DNA of 64,000 bases from an uncultured Marinobacter sp. GTDB lineage: Bacteria; Pseudomonadota; Gammaproteobacteria; Pseudomonadales; Oleiphilaceae. The position numbers and the translations under genes are program-made. Within the stretch, counting starts at the first letter, position 1; each line of letters starts with the position of its first letter. The stretch covers positions 1 through 64,000 of the forward strand of contig NZ_CAMPJO010000001.1 in NCBI RefSeq assembly GCF_946886895.1, read 5' to 3'. Positions 1-9,730 of this stretch are shown here, one piece after another. Under the pieces are notes generated by a model that worked only from the letters and a program-made list of their open reading frames with translations, was not told where the DNA came from and did not search any database.

Positions 1-13
1 CGGGCCTGACACC

Positions 14-229
14 TCAGTGCGGGTGGCGCAAGTGGGTCGATTTAAGGGCGCTTACAGCGTTGCGCTTTGGCCAAGACAATGCCTCATCCTTACTACAAGC
101 ATAGAGTGCACCTGCCGCCACAGATACTTGCTGTACTTTTTCGAACTGCTGAAATTCAATAAAATTATTACCTGCGAGTGAATTCGTTGAGATACTCATA
201 AGAACAAGTGTGCAGCCTAAAATTTTCAT
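14..229 (-). CDS. small secreted protein, unknown function
   Basis: A 71-residue protein of unknown function. The first 20 or so residues form a signal peptide (Lys-2, then a hydrophobic stretch ending near SLAG), so export to the periplasm or beyond is likely. The mature part is about 50 residues with one cysteine and a basic, His-rich tail. I chose the second of two in-frame ATG codons because a GAAGGGA ribosome site lies six bases before it; the ATG at 235 touches that site. No family is recognised, and the tail could be a frameshifted end. The signal peptide and ribosome site are the only support. Confidence 0.5.
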   Translation of the reverse strand: MKILGCTLVLMSISTNSLAGNNFIEFQQFEKVQQVSVAAGALYACSKDEALSWPKRNAVSALKSTHLRHPH

Positions 230-235
230 TGACAT

Positions 236-971
236 TCCCTTCAGGTGCCTCGCGAGGCCGAAGAAACTCGATCCTAAGCAGTTTCTACTGCCTGTTTCCT
301 GAGACTTCTGTCGTGACTATCATCTGACTTATGATCGCCATTTCGATGCTCGGCGATCAGCTTTGGCAGTTTGCTACTTACCACCTGACTATTACTGGTA
401 TTTCAGAAGCCCTTGTTTGAGGTTAGCACCACTCCCGGATCACGCCATCAATTGTCCGCAAATCGTCAGCTTCTTAACACCGTATACTTGGCGGTATAGC
501 TGCCACTCACCGATCAGGCCAGAGTGCAGTCGTTGATTCGACGCATCGGTGCACTATATTGCGGGGCTAGGAATAAGAGATTTCCAGCTACCCGATTAGA
601 TGCTTACCCAAAGATCGGCCTCATTTCGCTGCGCTCGCAACCCAACACGCACGGTTACCCTAAACATACCAGAAAGATCGCTTGGCACATTGCATCTTTA
701 AGTGTGGCCTCTCAGTATTCCTCATCGGCTGCCAACGATCAGGGACGTGAACAAAGCGATAGCAATATTGTTGACACCCTCAGATGCCAAGAAATACCCA
801 TGATGCGACAACCAAGGTCTATCAAAAGAACGCAACAATGATGCCTGAAGTCGGCCGACGTCCACCTCAATATTACTGAGGAGCTGGACCGCCCAGTGAA
901 GTAAAATAACGAACTTCTTCACAGCATGTTCATAAGTCTTGCGACTAACCCAAGCCGTTAATTCCTGTCAT
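236..971. other. gene-poor stretch without supported gene
   Basis: More than 700 bases with only short open frames in both directions. None has a convincing ribosome site, family resemblance or the codon use of the neighbouring genes. Base composition is more AT-rich than the flanks. It may be decayed mobile or accessory DNA, but no element ends or transposase motifs are visible. Confidence 0.4.
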
Positions 972-1706
972 CTAATTGCCACTATTTTGATTCAGCTCAC
1001 GCTCGACCACGGCCGACAGCTGCCCCCAGCCCGGGCGGGTCAGGCGAATGTTATCCACCAGCACGGTCGGGGTACTGGTGACCCGAAGCTGCATGGCAAC
1101 CCGGCGGCTCTGCTCAACGGCCTCGCGGTGCAGTTCGGTGCTCATGCAGGTGCGGAAGCGGCGTTGCTCCAGGCCCAGGTCACCAGCGTAGCGGGTAAAG
1201 ATGGCGACCGGGTCGTTGGAGCCACTCCACTCGGACTGGGTCTCGAACAGGCGATCGTGCATGGGCCAGTAGGCGCCCTGATCGCCAGTGCAACGGGCGG
1301 CCTGGGCGGCGGGCATGGCGTTCTGATGCTGCTGCAGGGGCAGGTCGAAATAGACAAACCGGACTTTGCCGGTGTCGACGTATTGCTCCTTCAGTTGCCG
1401 GCTGGCATCCGAGAATCGGGCGCAGGCCGGGCACTGGTAGTCGGCAAACTCCCGGACGACCACCTCCGCGTCTTCAGGGCCGACCGACACGCCATATTGA
1501 TCCAGTTGCGCCGGGAATGGCTCCGCATTGGCGGCGGCGACCGGTAACGCGTCCGAACTCGGTTGCGGGGCGGCGGTCAGAAACACCACACCAAAGGCAA
1601 CGGCGGCGATAACGAGTACTCCGATACCCACCAGCAACGGCTTGTTGGATTTGCGTTTCTGGGGCGGCGGTGCTCCGGTTTCCCTGCGACGTTTTGCTTC
1701 ACCCAT
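972..1706 (-). CDS. membrane-anchored DsbA-family thiol oxidoreductase
   Basis: A thioredoxin-fold disulfide oxidoreductase, 244 residues. A basic cytoplasmic tail (residues 1-22) precedes one membrane segment (about 24-44), so the catalytic domain faces the periplasm. The active site is CPAC at 92-95, within DYQCPACARF. The cis-proline loop lies near residue 215 (TSTPTVLVD). The arrangement matches the DsbA/DsbG/Com1-like thioredoxin_4 group, which forms or isomerises disulfides in exported proteins. It stands alone, divergent from the nitronate monooxygenase gene. Fold and membrane anchor are clear; direction of the redox reaction and substrates are not visible. Confidence 0.85.
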   Translation of the reverse strand: MGEAKRRRETGAPPPQKRKSNKPLLVGIGVLVIAAVAFGVVFLTAAPQPSSDALPVAAANAEPFPAQLDQYGVSVGPEDAEVVVREFADYQCPACARFSDASRQLKEQYVDTGKVRFVYFDLPLQQHQNAMPAAQAARCTGDQGAYWPMHDRLFETQSEWSGSNDPVAIFTRYAGDLGLEQRRFRTCMSTELHREAVEQSRRVAMQLRVTSTPTVLVDNIRLTRPGWGQLSAVVERELNQNSGN

Positions 1707-1801
1707 GAGCGGGCTCCTTTTTTGTTGGTTTCAAGATCCGGCGTGGCACGCTAAGATCCGTTATATCCTAGAAAAGTTCCAATAAAAATTAAGGAAACCT
1801 A

Positions 1802-2755
1802 ATGCCGTTACCCGCCTGCCTGAACGATTCGCTGACCCTGCCCCTGGTGGCGGCCCCGATGTTCCTGATCTCGGGCCCGGAGCTTGCCCTTGCCTGCTGC
1901 AAGGAAGGCATTGTCGGCAGCTTTCCGGCGCTGAACCAGCGCACCAGCGAAGGCCTTGAGCAGTGGCTGATCCGGATGAATGAGGCGCTGGACGCCTGGA
2001 AGGCCGCCAACCCCGGCGCCACCGTGGCACCCTACGCCGTTAATCTGATTGTGCACCGCAGCAATCCCCGCTGGCAGGCGGATCTGGAGCTGTGCGCGAA
2101 ACATCGGGTGCCGATCGTGATCACCTCCCTGGGTGCCGCCAGCCAGGTGGTTGAGGCCGTTCACGGCTATGGTGGCGTGGTGTTCCACGATGTCACCAAT
2201 CAGAAGCACGCCCGCAAGGCGACGAAGGCCGGCGTTGATGGCATTATCGCGGTGGCCGCCGGCGCCGGTGGCCACGCGGGCACGGTCAATCCCATTGTGT
2301 TGGTTCATGAAATCCGGGAGGTGTTTGAAGGCACCATTCTGCTCGCCGGCGGCCTGGCCCATGGCGAGGATCTGCTGGCCGCGCAGGCCATGGGTGCCGA
2401 TCTCGGCTATATGGGCACCCGGTTCATCAACACCACCGAGTCCCGGGCGGAAGAGGCCTACCGGAACATGATCATTGAGGCGGTGTCTGGTGACATCATC
2501 CATACGCCGGCGGTTTCCGGTATACCCGCCAACTTCATGCGTCAAAGCCTGGAGGCGGCCGGGTATGCGATGGACAAGCTCAATCAGCCGGGCAGCGTCG
2601 ATTACGGCGAGAAGCTCAAACCCGTTGACGAGGAAGCCAAGGCCTGGAAGACCGTGTGGTCGGCCGGCCAGGGAGTAAGCCAGATCCGGGATGTGCTGAG
2701 CGTCCGCGACCTGACCAAACGCCTGACCACGGAATATCGCCATGCCCGGGCGCGC

Positions 2756-2773
<18 letters not shown>
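1802..2773 (+). CDS. nitronate monooxygenase family flavoprotein
   Basis: A 323-residue FMN-dependent TIM-barrel enzyme of the nitronate monooxygenase (2-nitropropane dioxygenase) family, which oxidises alkyl nitronates to carbonyl compounds and nitrite. Visible family landmarks are the N-terminal PLVAAPM, the glycine-rich AGAGGHAG that contacts flavin phosphate, and LLAGGLAHGEDLLAAQAMGAD followed by GTRF. The start ATG follows an AAGGAAA ribosome site. The last 18 bases overlap the end of a decayed chemoreceptor gene on the other strand. Family is sure; the true substrate is unknown, since many members are annotated only by similarity. Confidence 0.88.
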
Positions 2774-3254
<481 letters not shown>

Positions 3255-3599
3255 TCATTCTCCCATCAGTTGCCTGATCCGGTGATTGAGACGCGTCACT
3301 TCCCGCCGCATGTCCTCAACTTCGTCCAGCAGCTCCAGCGACATGGCCAGCCCGGGCAGGTTCATTTTCAGGTCCCGCTGCAGCCGCATGGCCTTTCTCA
3401 AGCGGCTGAGCGCCGCCACATCGAACTGCCACTGACGCGTTTCCGGGGCGTCCTCCAGCGGCGCAATGATGCCGTAATCCACCAGTTTGATGACAAACTC
3501 GGCGTGGCACTCGCCCCGCTCGCAAATTTCACGCAGGGTGAAGGTACTGCCGTTCTGGTCACGTACTTCTACCGTCAGAATGTGGTCTTGCTTGCTCAT
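3255..3599 (-). CDS. cbpM: chaperone modulator CbpM
   Basis: A 114-residue MerR-like protein that binds the J domain of CbpA and blocks both its co-chaperone and DNA-binding activities. Recognisable parts are an N-terminal beta strand segment, a central LREICERGECHAEFVIKLVD helix-turn-helix-like stretch and a C-terminal coiled coil (about 80-112: EDMRREVTRLNHRIRQL). It lies 13 bases after cbpA on the same strand, the usual cbpA-cbpM operon in which the inhibitor is made with its target. Confidence 0.88.
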   Translation of the reverse strand: MSKQDHILTVEVRDQNGSTFTLREICERGECHAEFVIKLVDYGIIAPLEDAPETRQWQFDVAALSRLRKAMRLQRDLKMNLPGLAMSLELLDEVEDMRREVTRLNHRIRQLMGE

Positions 3600-3612
3600 C
3601 CCCTACTCCCGC

Positions 3613-4584
3613 TCACACGTGAAGCTTGCTGCGTGGATTGAAGTTCTTCTCGACCCCGGCCAGTTGCTGGTAAAGCTTTTCAGCCTCCGGGCTGTGTTTT
3701 TCGGGCAGGGTCACCTGAAGGATGACAATCTGGTCGCCCGGGTGTTTGCCCGGGAACCCCTTGCCCTTCAATCGGAGTTTGCGACCGCTGGTGGAGCCTT
3801 TGGGCACCTTCACGTTCACCTTCGAGCCGACCGTGGGGACGGTGATGGTTGCGCCGAGCGCGGCTTCCCAGGGCGCTACGGGGACCGTAACCACAACGTC
3901 GCGACCCTCCACCGTGAAGTGCGGATGGGGCGCGAACTCAACCTCAATGAACAGGTCACCCGGCTCGCCGCCCCCGGCCCCCGGCGCGCCCTGTCCTTTC
4001 AGGCGAATGTGTTGGCCTTCACGCATGCCAGCGGGAATCTTCACGTTCAGGGTCTTCTTGCGCGGAATGACCTGGCCAAGGTTGTCCGCTTCGTGCACGG
4101 TAAACGACACCTGCTTGTCGCAGCCATGGAAGGCTTCCTCCAGGAACAGGGCGATCCTGGCGTGCACATCTTCGCCACGCTTCCTCATATTCTGGCGGAA
4201 ACCACCACCGCCGAAGCCACCGGAGAAGCCACTCCGGCGCCCGCTACCGAAGATTTCTTCGAAGAACTCACTGAACTGCCGGGCATCCGCCTCCGTGTAG
4301 CCACCGCCACCAAAGCCAGACGCACTCTGCCAGCCTGGTGGCGGCTCGAACGATCCGTCCGGGCGGGCGCCGTATTTGCGCAACTGGTCGTATTCCTCGC
4401 GCTTCTCGGGGTCCTTGAGCACTTCGTAGGCTTCCCCGAGATCTTTGAACCTGGCATCCGCGTCCTCTTCCTTGCTGACATCCGGATGGTATTTCCGGGC
4501 CAGCTTGCGGTAGGCCTTTTTGATCTCCTCGGGGGAGGCAGACTCGCTCACACCGAGTACGGCGTAATAGTCTTTAAAGTCCAT
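3613..4584 (-). CDS. cbpA: DnaJ-like co-chaperone / curved DNA-binding protein CbpA
   Basis: A 323-residue class B J-protein, a co-chaperone for DnaK that in Escherichia coli also binds curved DNA in stationary phase. The J domain (1-70) carries HPD at 33-35. A Gly/Phe-rich linker (about 75-130) follows, then two C-terminal beta domains; there is no zinc finger, which separates it from DnaJ. I start at MDFKDYY because GAGGA lies eight bases before that ATG; an upstream in-frame ATG at 4599 overlaps the ribosome site itself. First gene of an operon with cbpM. Confidence 0.93.
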   Translation of the reverse strand: MDFKDYYAVLGVSESASPEEIKKAYRKLARKYHPDVSKEEDADARFKDLGEAYEVLKDPEKREEYDQLRKYGARPDGSFEPPPGWQSASGFGGGGYTEADARQFSEFFEEIFGSGRRSGFSGGFGGGGFRQNMRKRGEDVHARIALFLEEAFHGCDKQVSFTVHEADNLGQVIPRKKTLNVKIPAGMREGQHIRLKGQGAPGAGGGEPGDLFIEVEFAPHPHFTVEGRDVVVTVPVAPWEAALGATITVPTVGSKVNVKVPKGSTSGRKLRLKGKGFPGKHPGDQIVILQVTLPEKHSPEAEKLYQQLAGVEKNFNPRSKLHV

Positions 4585-4697
4585 TCTGGTCCTCACCACT
4601 GGTTACTCTTTCTGAGCGTTTTGCTCGTTGACTAACCACTATATTTGATGAGGTTTGGGAAATTACAAGGGTAGGTTGTAGCTTATTGAGATGGGGG

Positions 4698-4809
4698 AGT
4701 CGCCGGGACAGACAGAGCGTTCAGAAAACGCCCGTGAATACGTCCCTGTAGGGCTTCGTCGCGCCATCCCTGGCGCTCCAGATTTCTGAGCGCTCTGTCT
4801 GTCCCGACT
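4698..4809 (+). repeat. Y-shaped structured repeat, copy A
   Basis: Outer stem: 4698-4727 pairs with 4783-4809, with one three-base bulge and one T-G wobble. Inside are two short hairpins: TACG-TCCC-TGTA (4739-4750) and GCGCCA-TCCC-TGGCGC (4761-4776). CCGTGAA precedes the first hairpin, as in copy C. The same plan recurs at 7331-7447 and, inverted, at 26952-27060, with different stem sequences. Confidence 0.8.
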
Positions 4810-4846
4810 TTTCAAGCTTCTCGGATATATCCCGGAGTATGACGAG

Positions 4847-4861
4847 ATTGGGGCGGAGGCC
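4847..4861 (+). repeat. 15-bp direct repeat, left copy, flanking TA pair
   Basis: ATTGGGGCGGAGGCC, identical to positions 6141-6155. The two copies bracket the whole toxin-antitoxin operon and are not part of either gene. Confidence 0.75.
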
Positions 4862-4966
4862 TCACACTGCAGAGACGCTGGCAGGTCTATCAATAGGCGC
4901 CCCGTTGCTCATTTATGCTAAAGTCACAGGTTATAGGGAGAGAACACAGCGCAACGGAGAGCGACG

Positions 4967-5674
4967 ATGAACGCAGCACTTATCGCAGGTAACGCATTGC
5001 CAACAAGCATGCTGGGCGTGGGCCTATACACAGCGGGCGAAGCCGCCAGATACACTGGGATACCTACCCGGGATATAACCCGTTGGCTATTCGGGTACAG
5101 TGCTGGAAAGAAGCGCTACGATGGCCTTTGGCACCCACAATTTGCTGATCCCGATCTCCGAGCGCTCGGTTTTCATGACCTCCTCGAGATCCGGTTTGTC
5201 CACGCATTTCGCCAGCACGGAGTAAGCCTGCAGGCCATTCGCCTCGCATCCAACCATGCCAGGGCAATGTACAATCACCCTTATCCGTTCACTTGCACCC
5301 GCTTCCAGACCGATGGACGAAGCATTTTTGCAACGATTCTGGACGAAACTGGGGATGAATCACTGCTGGACCTGGCCAGGAAGCAATACACCTTCCGGGA
5401 CGTAATCAGACCTTCACTGTACGCCGGCATCGAATACTCGGATAGTGGTCAGGCGGAACGATGGTTCCCTCAAAAACGAAACCGAAAAGTTGTTCTGGAT
5501 CCAAACCTGAACTTTGGCAAGCCAGTACTGACTGACTATGGTATCGATACCAGCATTCTGAGACAGGCATGGGAAACAGAAGGGGAAAATACGCGATTCG
5601 TAGCCGCGATTTACCAGATTCCCGTCGCGGCAGTGGAGGCTGCGATTCAATTTGAACAAAGGATTGTCGCTTGA
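4967..5674 (+). CDS. DUF433 antitoxin with N-terminal MerR-like helix-turn-helix
   Basis: Predicted antitoxin of a type II toxin-antitoxin pair, 235 residues. The N-terminal half begins with a helix-turn-helix segment (about 20-60: LYTAGEAARYTGIPTRDITRWL), likely for operator binding and self-control. The C-terminal 60 residues are a DUF433 domain (VVLDPNLNFGKPVLTDYGI, then TRFVAAIYQIPVAAVEAAI), a fold common in antitoxins paired with PIN-like proteins. The stop overlaps the TTG start of the next gene (TTGA), so translation is coupled. Base composition is nearer 50% GC than the 60% around it, in keeping with transfer. The pairing is an inference from domain types and overlap; no activity is known. 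Confidence 0.8.
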   Translation: MNAALIAGNALPTSMLGVGLYTAGEAARYTGIPTRDITRWLFGYSAGKKRYDGLWHPQFADPDLRALGFHDLLEIRFVHAFRQHGVSLQAIRLASNHARAMYNHPYPFTCTRFQTDGRSIFATILDETGDESLLDLARKQYTFRDVIRPSLYAGIEYSDSGQAERWFPQKRNRKVVLDPNLNFGKPVLTDYGIDTSILRQAWETEGENTRFVAAIYQIPVAAVEAAIQFEQRIVA

Positions 5675-6078
5675 AGTTTTTGCTAGATAACAACCTACCG
5701 GCACCACTCGCACGAGCACTGAACGAACTATCCCAACCGCACGATCACACCGTGATTCACCTCACGGAAAAATTCGCTCAAAACACGAGCGATATCAGTT
5801 GGATTCAGACTCTGCATCAAGAAGGAGGCTGGGTTGTCATATCTCAAGACAAATTCAAAAAAGGGGATCTTGAAAAGCGGGCCATTCGTGAGGCTGGGCT
5901 ATTGGTGTTTTGCCTGGCCAAACACTGGAATAAAGAGACTTACTGGAACAAGGCACACAACCTGGTTCGTTGGTGGCCTAAAATCATTCAACAATCTGAA
6001 TTAATTTCTGGTAGCGGTGCCTTTCGAGTTCCCTGGAAATACGGACATGCCCCGAAGTTCGAGCCGGTTCAGTTTTAA
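5671..6078 (+). CDS. PIN-like (DUF5615-type) putative toxin
   Basis: A 135-residue PIN-like protein, probably the ribonuclease toxin of the pair. It opens KFLLDNNLPAPLARAL, the first acidic metal-binding strand and the typical N-terminus of DUF5615 and related PIN domains. A second acidic position lies in WVVISQDKFKKGDLEKRA, and LVFCLAKHW follows. The start is TTG, overlapping the antitoxin stop by four bases. Like its partner it is AT-richer than the flanks. RNA target is unknown. It could also be a non-toxic PIN-fold protein, but the tight pairing with DUF433 argues for a toxin. Confidence 0.78.
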   Translation: MKFLLDNNLPAPLARALNELSQPHDHTVIHLTEKFAQNTSDISWIQTLHQEGGWVVISQDKFKKGDLEKRAIREAGLLVFCLAKHWNKETYWNKAHNLVRWWPKIIQQSELISGSGAFRVPWKYGHAPKFEPVQF

Positions 6079-6139
6079 CAAATACCAACTCCGTGATTGA
6101 TAACGATACGAAAACAGCGAGATATACCGTGGGGTAAAA

Positions 6140-6161
6140 AATTGGGGCGGAGGCCCAATTA
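6140..6161 (-). terminator. Rho-independent terminator of the fba operon
   Basis: Read on the minus strand after the fba stop: AATTGGG, loop CCTCCGC, CCCAATT, then a run of T. Seven base pairs followed by T4 is a good intrinsic terminator. The right copy of the 15-bp direct repeat forms most of this hairpin. Confidence 0.7.
6141..6155 (+). repeat. 15-bp direct repeat, right copy, flanking TA pair
   Basis: ATTGGGGCGGAGGCC, exact match to 4847-4861. It overlaps the fba terminator hairpin, so the repeat may have arisen when the cassette entered at this terminator. Confidence 0.75.
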
Positions 6162-6204
6162 AGCCTCGCAACCATCAGGCTACGAGGCCAACAAGCTCCA
6201 AAGC

Positions 6205-7269
6205 TTACTTGACCTTGGGATCCAGCTCACCAGAAGCATAACGCTCAAACATACGATCCAGGTTGACCGGTTTGATTTTGCTGGCGTTGCCGGCGGTGCC
6301 GAAGGCTTCGTAGCGGGCAATGCAGACTTCGGTCATGGCCTTCATAGTTTCCTTGAGGAATTTGCGCGGGTCGAACTCGGCCGGGTTCTGGGCCAGGAAT
6401 CGGCGGGTGGCGCCGGTGCTGGCCAGGCGCAGGTCGGTGTCGATGTTGACCTTGCGCACGCCGTGTTTGATGCCTTCGACGATTTCCTCAACGGGCACAC
6501 CGTAGGTTTCCGGGATTTCACCGCCGTATTCGTTGATGATTTTCAGCCACTCCTGGGGTACGGAGCTGGAGCCGTGCATGACCAGGTGGGTGTCCGGGAT
6601 GCGGGCGTGGATGGCTTTGATCTGGTCAATAGCGAGGATGTCACCGGTCGGTGGACGGGTGAACTTGTAGGCGCCATGGCTGGTGCCAATGGCGATGGCC
6701 AGGGCGTCCACGTGGGTTTTCTTGACGAAATCCGCCGCTTCTTCCGGGTCGGTCAGCATCTGGCTGTGATCGAGGGTGCCTTCGGCGCCGATGCCGTCTT
6801 CTTCGCCGGCCTGGCCGGTTTCGAGGGAGCCGAGGCAGCCCAGCTCGCCTTCGACAGACACGCCACAGGCGTGGGCCATTTCGACGGTACGGCGGGTGAC
6901 GTCGACGTTGTACTCGTAGTCGGTCGGGGTTTTGCCGTCTTCACCGAGGGAGCCGTCCATCATGACGGAGCTGAAGCCCAACTGGATGGAGCGTTGGCAC
7001 ACGGAGGGGCTGGTGCCGTGGTCCTGGTGCATGACCACCGGGATGTGCGGGAATTCTTCGATGGCCGCAAGGATCAGGTGGCGCAGGAAGGGGGCGCCAG
7101 CGTATTTGCGGGCACCGGCGGAGGCCTGAACAATCACCGGGGAGTCGGTTTTGTCGGCGGCTTCCATGATGGCGCGCATCTGCTCCAGGTTGTTGACGTT
7201 AAAGGCTGGCACACCGTAACCATGCTCGGCGGCATGATCCAGCATTTGCCGCATCGAAATCAGGGCCAT
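6205..7269 (-). CDS. fba: class II fructose-bisphosphate aldolase
   Basis: Zinc-dependent aldolase, 354 residues, which interconverts fructose 1,6-bisphosphate with glyceraldehyde 3-phosphate and dihydroxyacetone phosphate. The zinc ligand histidines are in [10 protein letters not shown] and later in the [14 protein letters not shown] region, the latter being the class II hallmark. Length and the start [19 protein letters not shown] fit the subtype common in bacteria that lack phosphofructokinase-driven glycolysis and use the enzyme for gluconeogenesis. Last gene of the tkt-epd-pgk-fba run, separated from pgk by 221 bases that hold repeat copy B, so it may also have its own promoter. Confidence 0.95.
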   Translation of the reverse strand: MALISMRQMLDHAAEHGYGVPAFNVNNLEQMRAIMEAADKTDSPVIVQASAGARKYAGAPFLRHLILAAIEEFPHIPVVMHQDHGTSPSVCQRSIQLGFSSVMMDGSLGEDGKTPTDYEYNVDVTRRTVEMAHACGVSVEGELGCLGSLETGQAGEEDGIGAEGTLDHSQMLTDPEEAADFVKKTHVDALAIAIGTSHGAYKFTRPPTGDILAIDQIKAIHARIPDTHLVMHGSSSVPQEWLKIINEYGGEIPETYGVPVEEIVEGIKHGVRKVNIDTDLRLASTGATRRFLAQNPAEFDPRKFLKETMKAMTEVCIARYEAFGTAGNASKIKPVNLDRMFERYASGELDPKVK

Positions 7270-7330
7270 GGGTTGTCTCCTTCGTTGGACTTTTGGTAGT
7301 TGAAATCTATTTCAGACTTGGGAGTCTGCT

Positions 7331-7447
7331 GCGAAGGAAGGGGGAACAGCGTTCGCGGAACCGCTACTAGCACATCCCTGTGCGCTTCTCTCAGGCCATC
7401 CTTGGCCTTCGAAATTCCGCGAACGCTGTTCCCCCTCCCTCCTTGCG
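7331..7447 (+). repeat. Y-shaped structured repeat, copy B
   Basis: Outer stem: a perfect 22-base-pair core, 7339-7360 with 7415-7436, extended to 7331 and 7447 after a small bulge. Inner hairpins are GCACA-TCCC-TGTGC (7370-7383) and AGGCCA-TCCT-TGGCCT (7393-7408). It lies between pgk and fba. Stems share no sequence with copies A or C, but loops and plan are the same. Confidence 0.8.
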
Positions 7448-7490
7448 ATTCTGGCTTCGTTCTTAATGTCTAAGCTTTAAAGCAAAAAGC

Positions 7491-8651
7491 TTATTCGCCG
7501 CGCTCTTCCAGTACCGCTACCGCCGGCAGCGTTTTGCCTTCCACGAATTCGAGGAAGGCACCGCCGCCGGTGGAGATGTACGAGATTTTGTCAGCAACGC
7601 CGTACTTGTCAACGGCGGCAACGGTATCACCGCCGCCGGCCAGGGAGAAAGCGTCGCTTTCGGCGATAGCTTCCGCGAGGGCTTTGGTGCCGTTGCCGAA
7701 CTGGTCGAATTCGAAAACGCCGACCGGGCCGTTCCAGAGGATGGTTTTGGCGTTTTTCAGTACGTCAGCGAATTTGCCAGCGGTTTCCGGGCCGACGTCG
7801 AGGATCATGTCGTCGTCGCTGACGTCGGAGATGTTTTTGGTGGTAGCGGTGGCGGTTTCGGCGAATTCGCTGGCGACCACAACGTCGACCGGCAACGGGA
7901 TGTCAACGCGGCTGGCGATGTCTTTGGCCGTGTCGATCAGGTCGTGCTCGCACAGGGACTTGCCCACCGGGTGCCCGGCAGCTGCCAGGAAGGTGTTGGC
8001 GATGCCGCCGCCGACGATGATCTGGTCGCAGATGTTCTCCAGGGCGTTGAGAACGTCCAGCTTGGTGGAGACTTTGGAGCCGCCAACGATGGCCACAACG
8101 GGTTTGGCCGGCTTGTCCAGGGCTTTACCGAGGGCATCCAGCTCAGCCGCCAGCAGCGGGCCGGCGCAGGCTTCGGGGGCGAATTTCGCAACACCATGGG
8201 TGGAAGCCTGGGCGCGGTGGGCGGTGCCGAAGGCGTCCATCACGTAGACGTCGCACAGGGCGGCGTATTGCTTGGCCAGGGTTTCGTCGTCTTTCTTTTC
8301 GCCGTTGTTGAAGCGGACGTTTTCGAACAGGACGACTTCGCCATCGGCGACTTCAACGCCGTCCAGGTAGTCTTTGATCAGGCGCACGTCCTGACCCAGC
8401 GCGTTGGTGAGGTGGTCGGCGACGGGCTTCAGGGACGCTGCTTCGTCGTATACGCCTTCTTCCGGGCGGCCGAGGTGTGACATCAGCATGACTCTGGCAC
8501 CGGCGTCGCAGGCGGCTTTGATGGTAGGCAGTGACGCGCGGATGCGGGCGTCGCTGGAGACTTTGCCGTCTTTGACCGGCACGTTCAGGTCTTCGCGGAT
8601 CAGCACTCGCTTGCCGGCGAGGTCCAGATCGGTCATTCGTTTGATAGCCAT
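7491..8651 (-). CDS. pgk: phosphoglycerate kinase
   Basis: A 386-residue enzyme that transfers phosphate between 1,3-bisphosphoglycerate and ADP. It begins [23 protein letters not shown], the standard N-terminal strand with the substrate arginine. Other landmarks are [20 protein letters not shown] and [13 protein letters not shown], and the nucleotide loop [15 protein letters not shown] near the end. The open frame extends 17 codons upstream, but that part overlaps the epd end and has no family resemblance. 47 bases separate it from the epd stop. Confidence 0.95.
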   Translation of the reverse strand: MAIKRMTDLDLAGKRVLIREDLNVPVKDGKVSSDARIRASLPTIKAACDAGARVMLMSHLGRPEEGVYDEAASLKPVADHLTNALGQDVRLIKDYLDGVEVADGEVVLFENVRFNNGEKKDDETLAKQYAALCDVYVMDAFGTAHRAQASTHGVAKFAPEACAGPLLAAELDALGKALDKPAKPVVAIVGGSKVSTKLDVLNALENICDQIIVGGGIANTFLAAAGHPVGKSLCEHDLIDTAKDIASRVDIPLPVDVVVASEFAETATATTKNISDVSDDDMILDVGPETAGKFADVLKNAKTILWNGPVGVFEFDQFGNGTKALAEAIAESDAFSLAGGGDTVAAVDKYGVADKISYISTGGGAFLEFVEGKTLPAVAVLEERGE

Positions 8652-8698
8652 TGTCTGAGTTCCGTTATCCGTATTGAGAGACTTGGTTCCGCGGCTAC

Positions 8699-9730
8699 TC
8701 AATCAGTTTCTGCAAGCCAACTGCAACTGACGTCGAGCATCCGGTTCGCGAACCCCCACTCGTTGTCGAACCAGCACAGCACTTTCACCATGGTGCCCCC
8801 GGTAACACGGGTCTGGCCGCCGTCGACGATGCCGGAGTGGGCGTCGTGGTTGAAATCGGAGCTGGCCAGCAGTTCGTCGGTGTAGCCGAGTATGCTTTTT
8901 AACGGGCCGTTGGCGGCCTCTTTTAACAGGTTGTTTACCGCTGTCACGTCGGTGGTCTTGCGCACGTTGAGCACCATGTCGATGGCGGACACGTTCATGG
9001 TGGGCACGCGCATGGCCACTGAACTGAATCGGCCTTCCATGTGGGGCAGCAGGCGTTCGATGCCCTTGGCGAGGCCGGTGTCTACCGGAACGATGTTGTG
9101 CAGGGCGCTGCGGGTTCGGCGCAGGTCCTGATGGTGGTACGCATCGATCACCGGCTGGTCGTTCATGGCCGCATGAATGGTGGTGGTGCTGCCCTGCTCC
9201 ACACCAAACGCGTCATCAAGTACTTTGATGACCGGCACCAGGCAATTGGTGGTGCAGGAACCGGCAGCGACGATTGTGTCGGCGTCGGTCAGGTCCTGAT
9301 CGTTGATGCCATACACAACTGTTCGGTCAACATCCGATTCCGCCGGCTGGGAAAACAGCAGCCGGCGGGCGCCCGCCTGGATATGTCGCTCAGCCGTGGC
9401 CCGGTCGGAATAAGCACCGGAACACTCCAGCACCAGGTCCACATCCAGCAGGCCCCAGGGGAGTTCGGAGGGATCCGTGTGGCGCAGCACCCGGATGGCA
9501 TCGCCGTTGACCACCAGTTCCTGGTCAACAACGGCGATATCGCCCCGGAAACGACCGTGGGTGGAGTCGTAGCGGGTCAGGTGCGCGATGGTGTCGATAT
9601 CCGACAGCTCGTTGATAGCCACCACCTGGAGGTGATCGCGAAAGCCGTTTTCGTAGAGCGCACGCAACACGCACTGGCCGATGCGGCCATATCCATTGAT
9701 CGCGATGCGAAAAGGCTTTGCGTTGCTCAT
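8699..9730 (-). CDS. epd: erythrose-4-phosphate dehydrogenase (GAPDH family)
   Basis: A 343-residue NAD-dependent dehydrogenase of the GAPDH superfamily. The N-terminal Rossmann motif is INGYGRIGQ; the catalytic Cys-159 lies in [35 protein letters not shown] and [15 protein letters not shown] are closer to Epd than to glycolytic GAPDH. Epd oxidises erythrose 4-phosphate to 4-phosphoerythronate, the first step of pyridoxal phosphate synthesis. Its ATG shares one base with the tkt stop (TGATG). In this operon it could also act as the GAPDH step linking Tkt and Pgk, so substrate should be held open. Confidence 0.85.
   Translation of the reverse strand: MSNAKPFRIAINGYGRIGQCVLRALYENGFRDHLQVVAINELSDIDTIAHLTRYDSTHGRFRGDIAVVDQELVVNGDAIRVLRHTDPSELPWGLLDVDLVLECSGAYSDRATAERHIQAGARRLLFSQPAESDVDRTVVYGINDQDLTDADTIVAAGSCTTNCLVPVIKVLDDAFGVEQGSTTTIHAAMNDQPVIDAYHHQDLRRTRSALHNIVPVDTGLAKGIERLLPHMEGRFSSVAMRVPTMNVSAIDMVLNVRKTTDVTAVNNLLKEAANGPLKSILGYTDELLASSDFNHDAHSGIVDGGQTRVTGGTMVKVLCWFDNEWGFANRMLDVSCSWLAETD

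Larger units (their letters stand above)
4585..4966. other. intergenic region holding repeat copy A and one 15-bp repeat
   Basis: Non-coding stretch between divergent cbpA and the toxin-antitoxin pair. It holds the Y-shaped repeat at 4698-4809 and the left copy of the 15-bp direct repeat at 4847-4861, both described separately. An AT-rich segment (4615-4660) upstream of cbpA probably holds its promoter. No open frame is supported. Confidence 0.6.

Noticed and set aside
524..841. 105-residue open frame on the plus strand in the gene-poor left end
   Set aside because: No ribosome site, no family resemblance and amino acid composition typical of a chance frame.
3487..4635. 382-residue plus-strand frame opposite cbpA
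   Set aside because: It is a shadow of cbpA, whose J domain and CbpM partner are unmistakable; high GC at third positions leaves long antisense frames.
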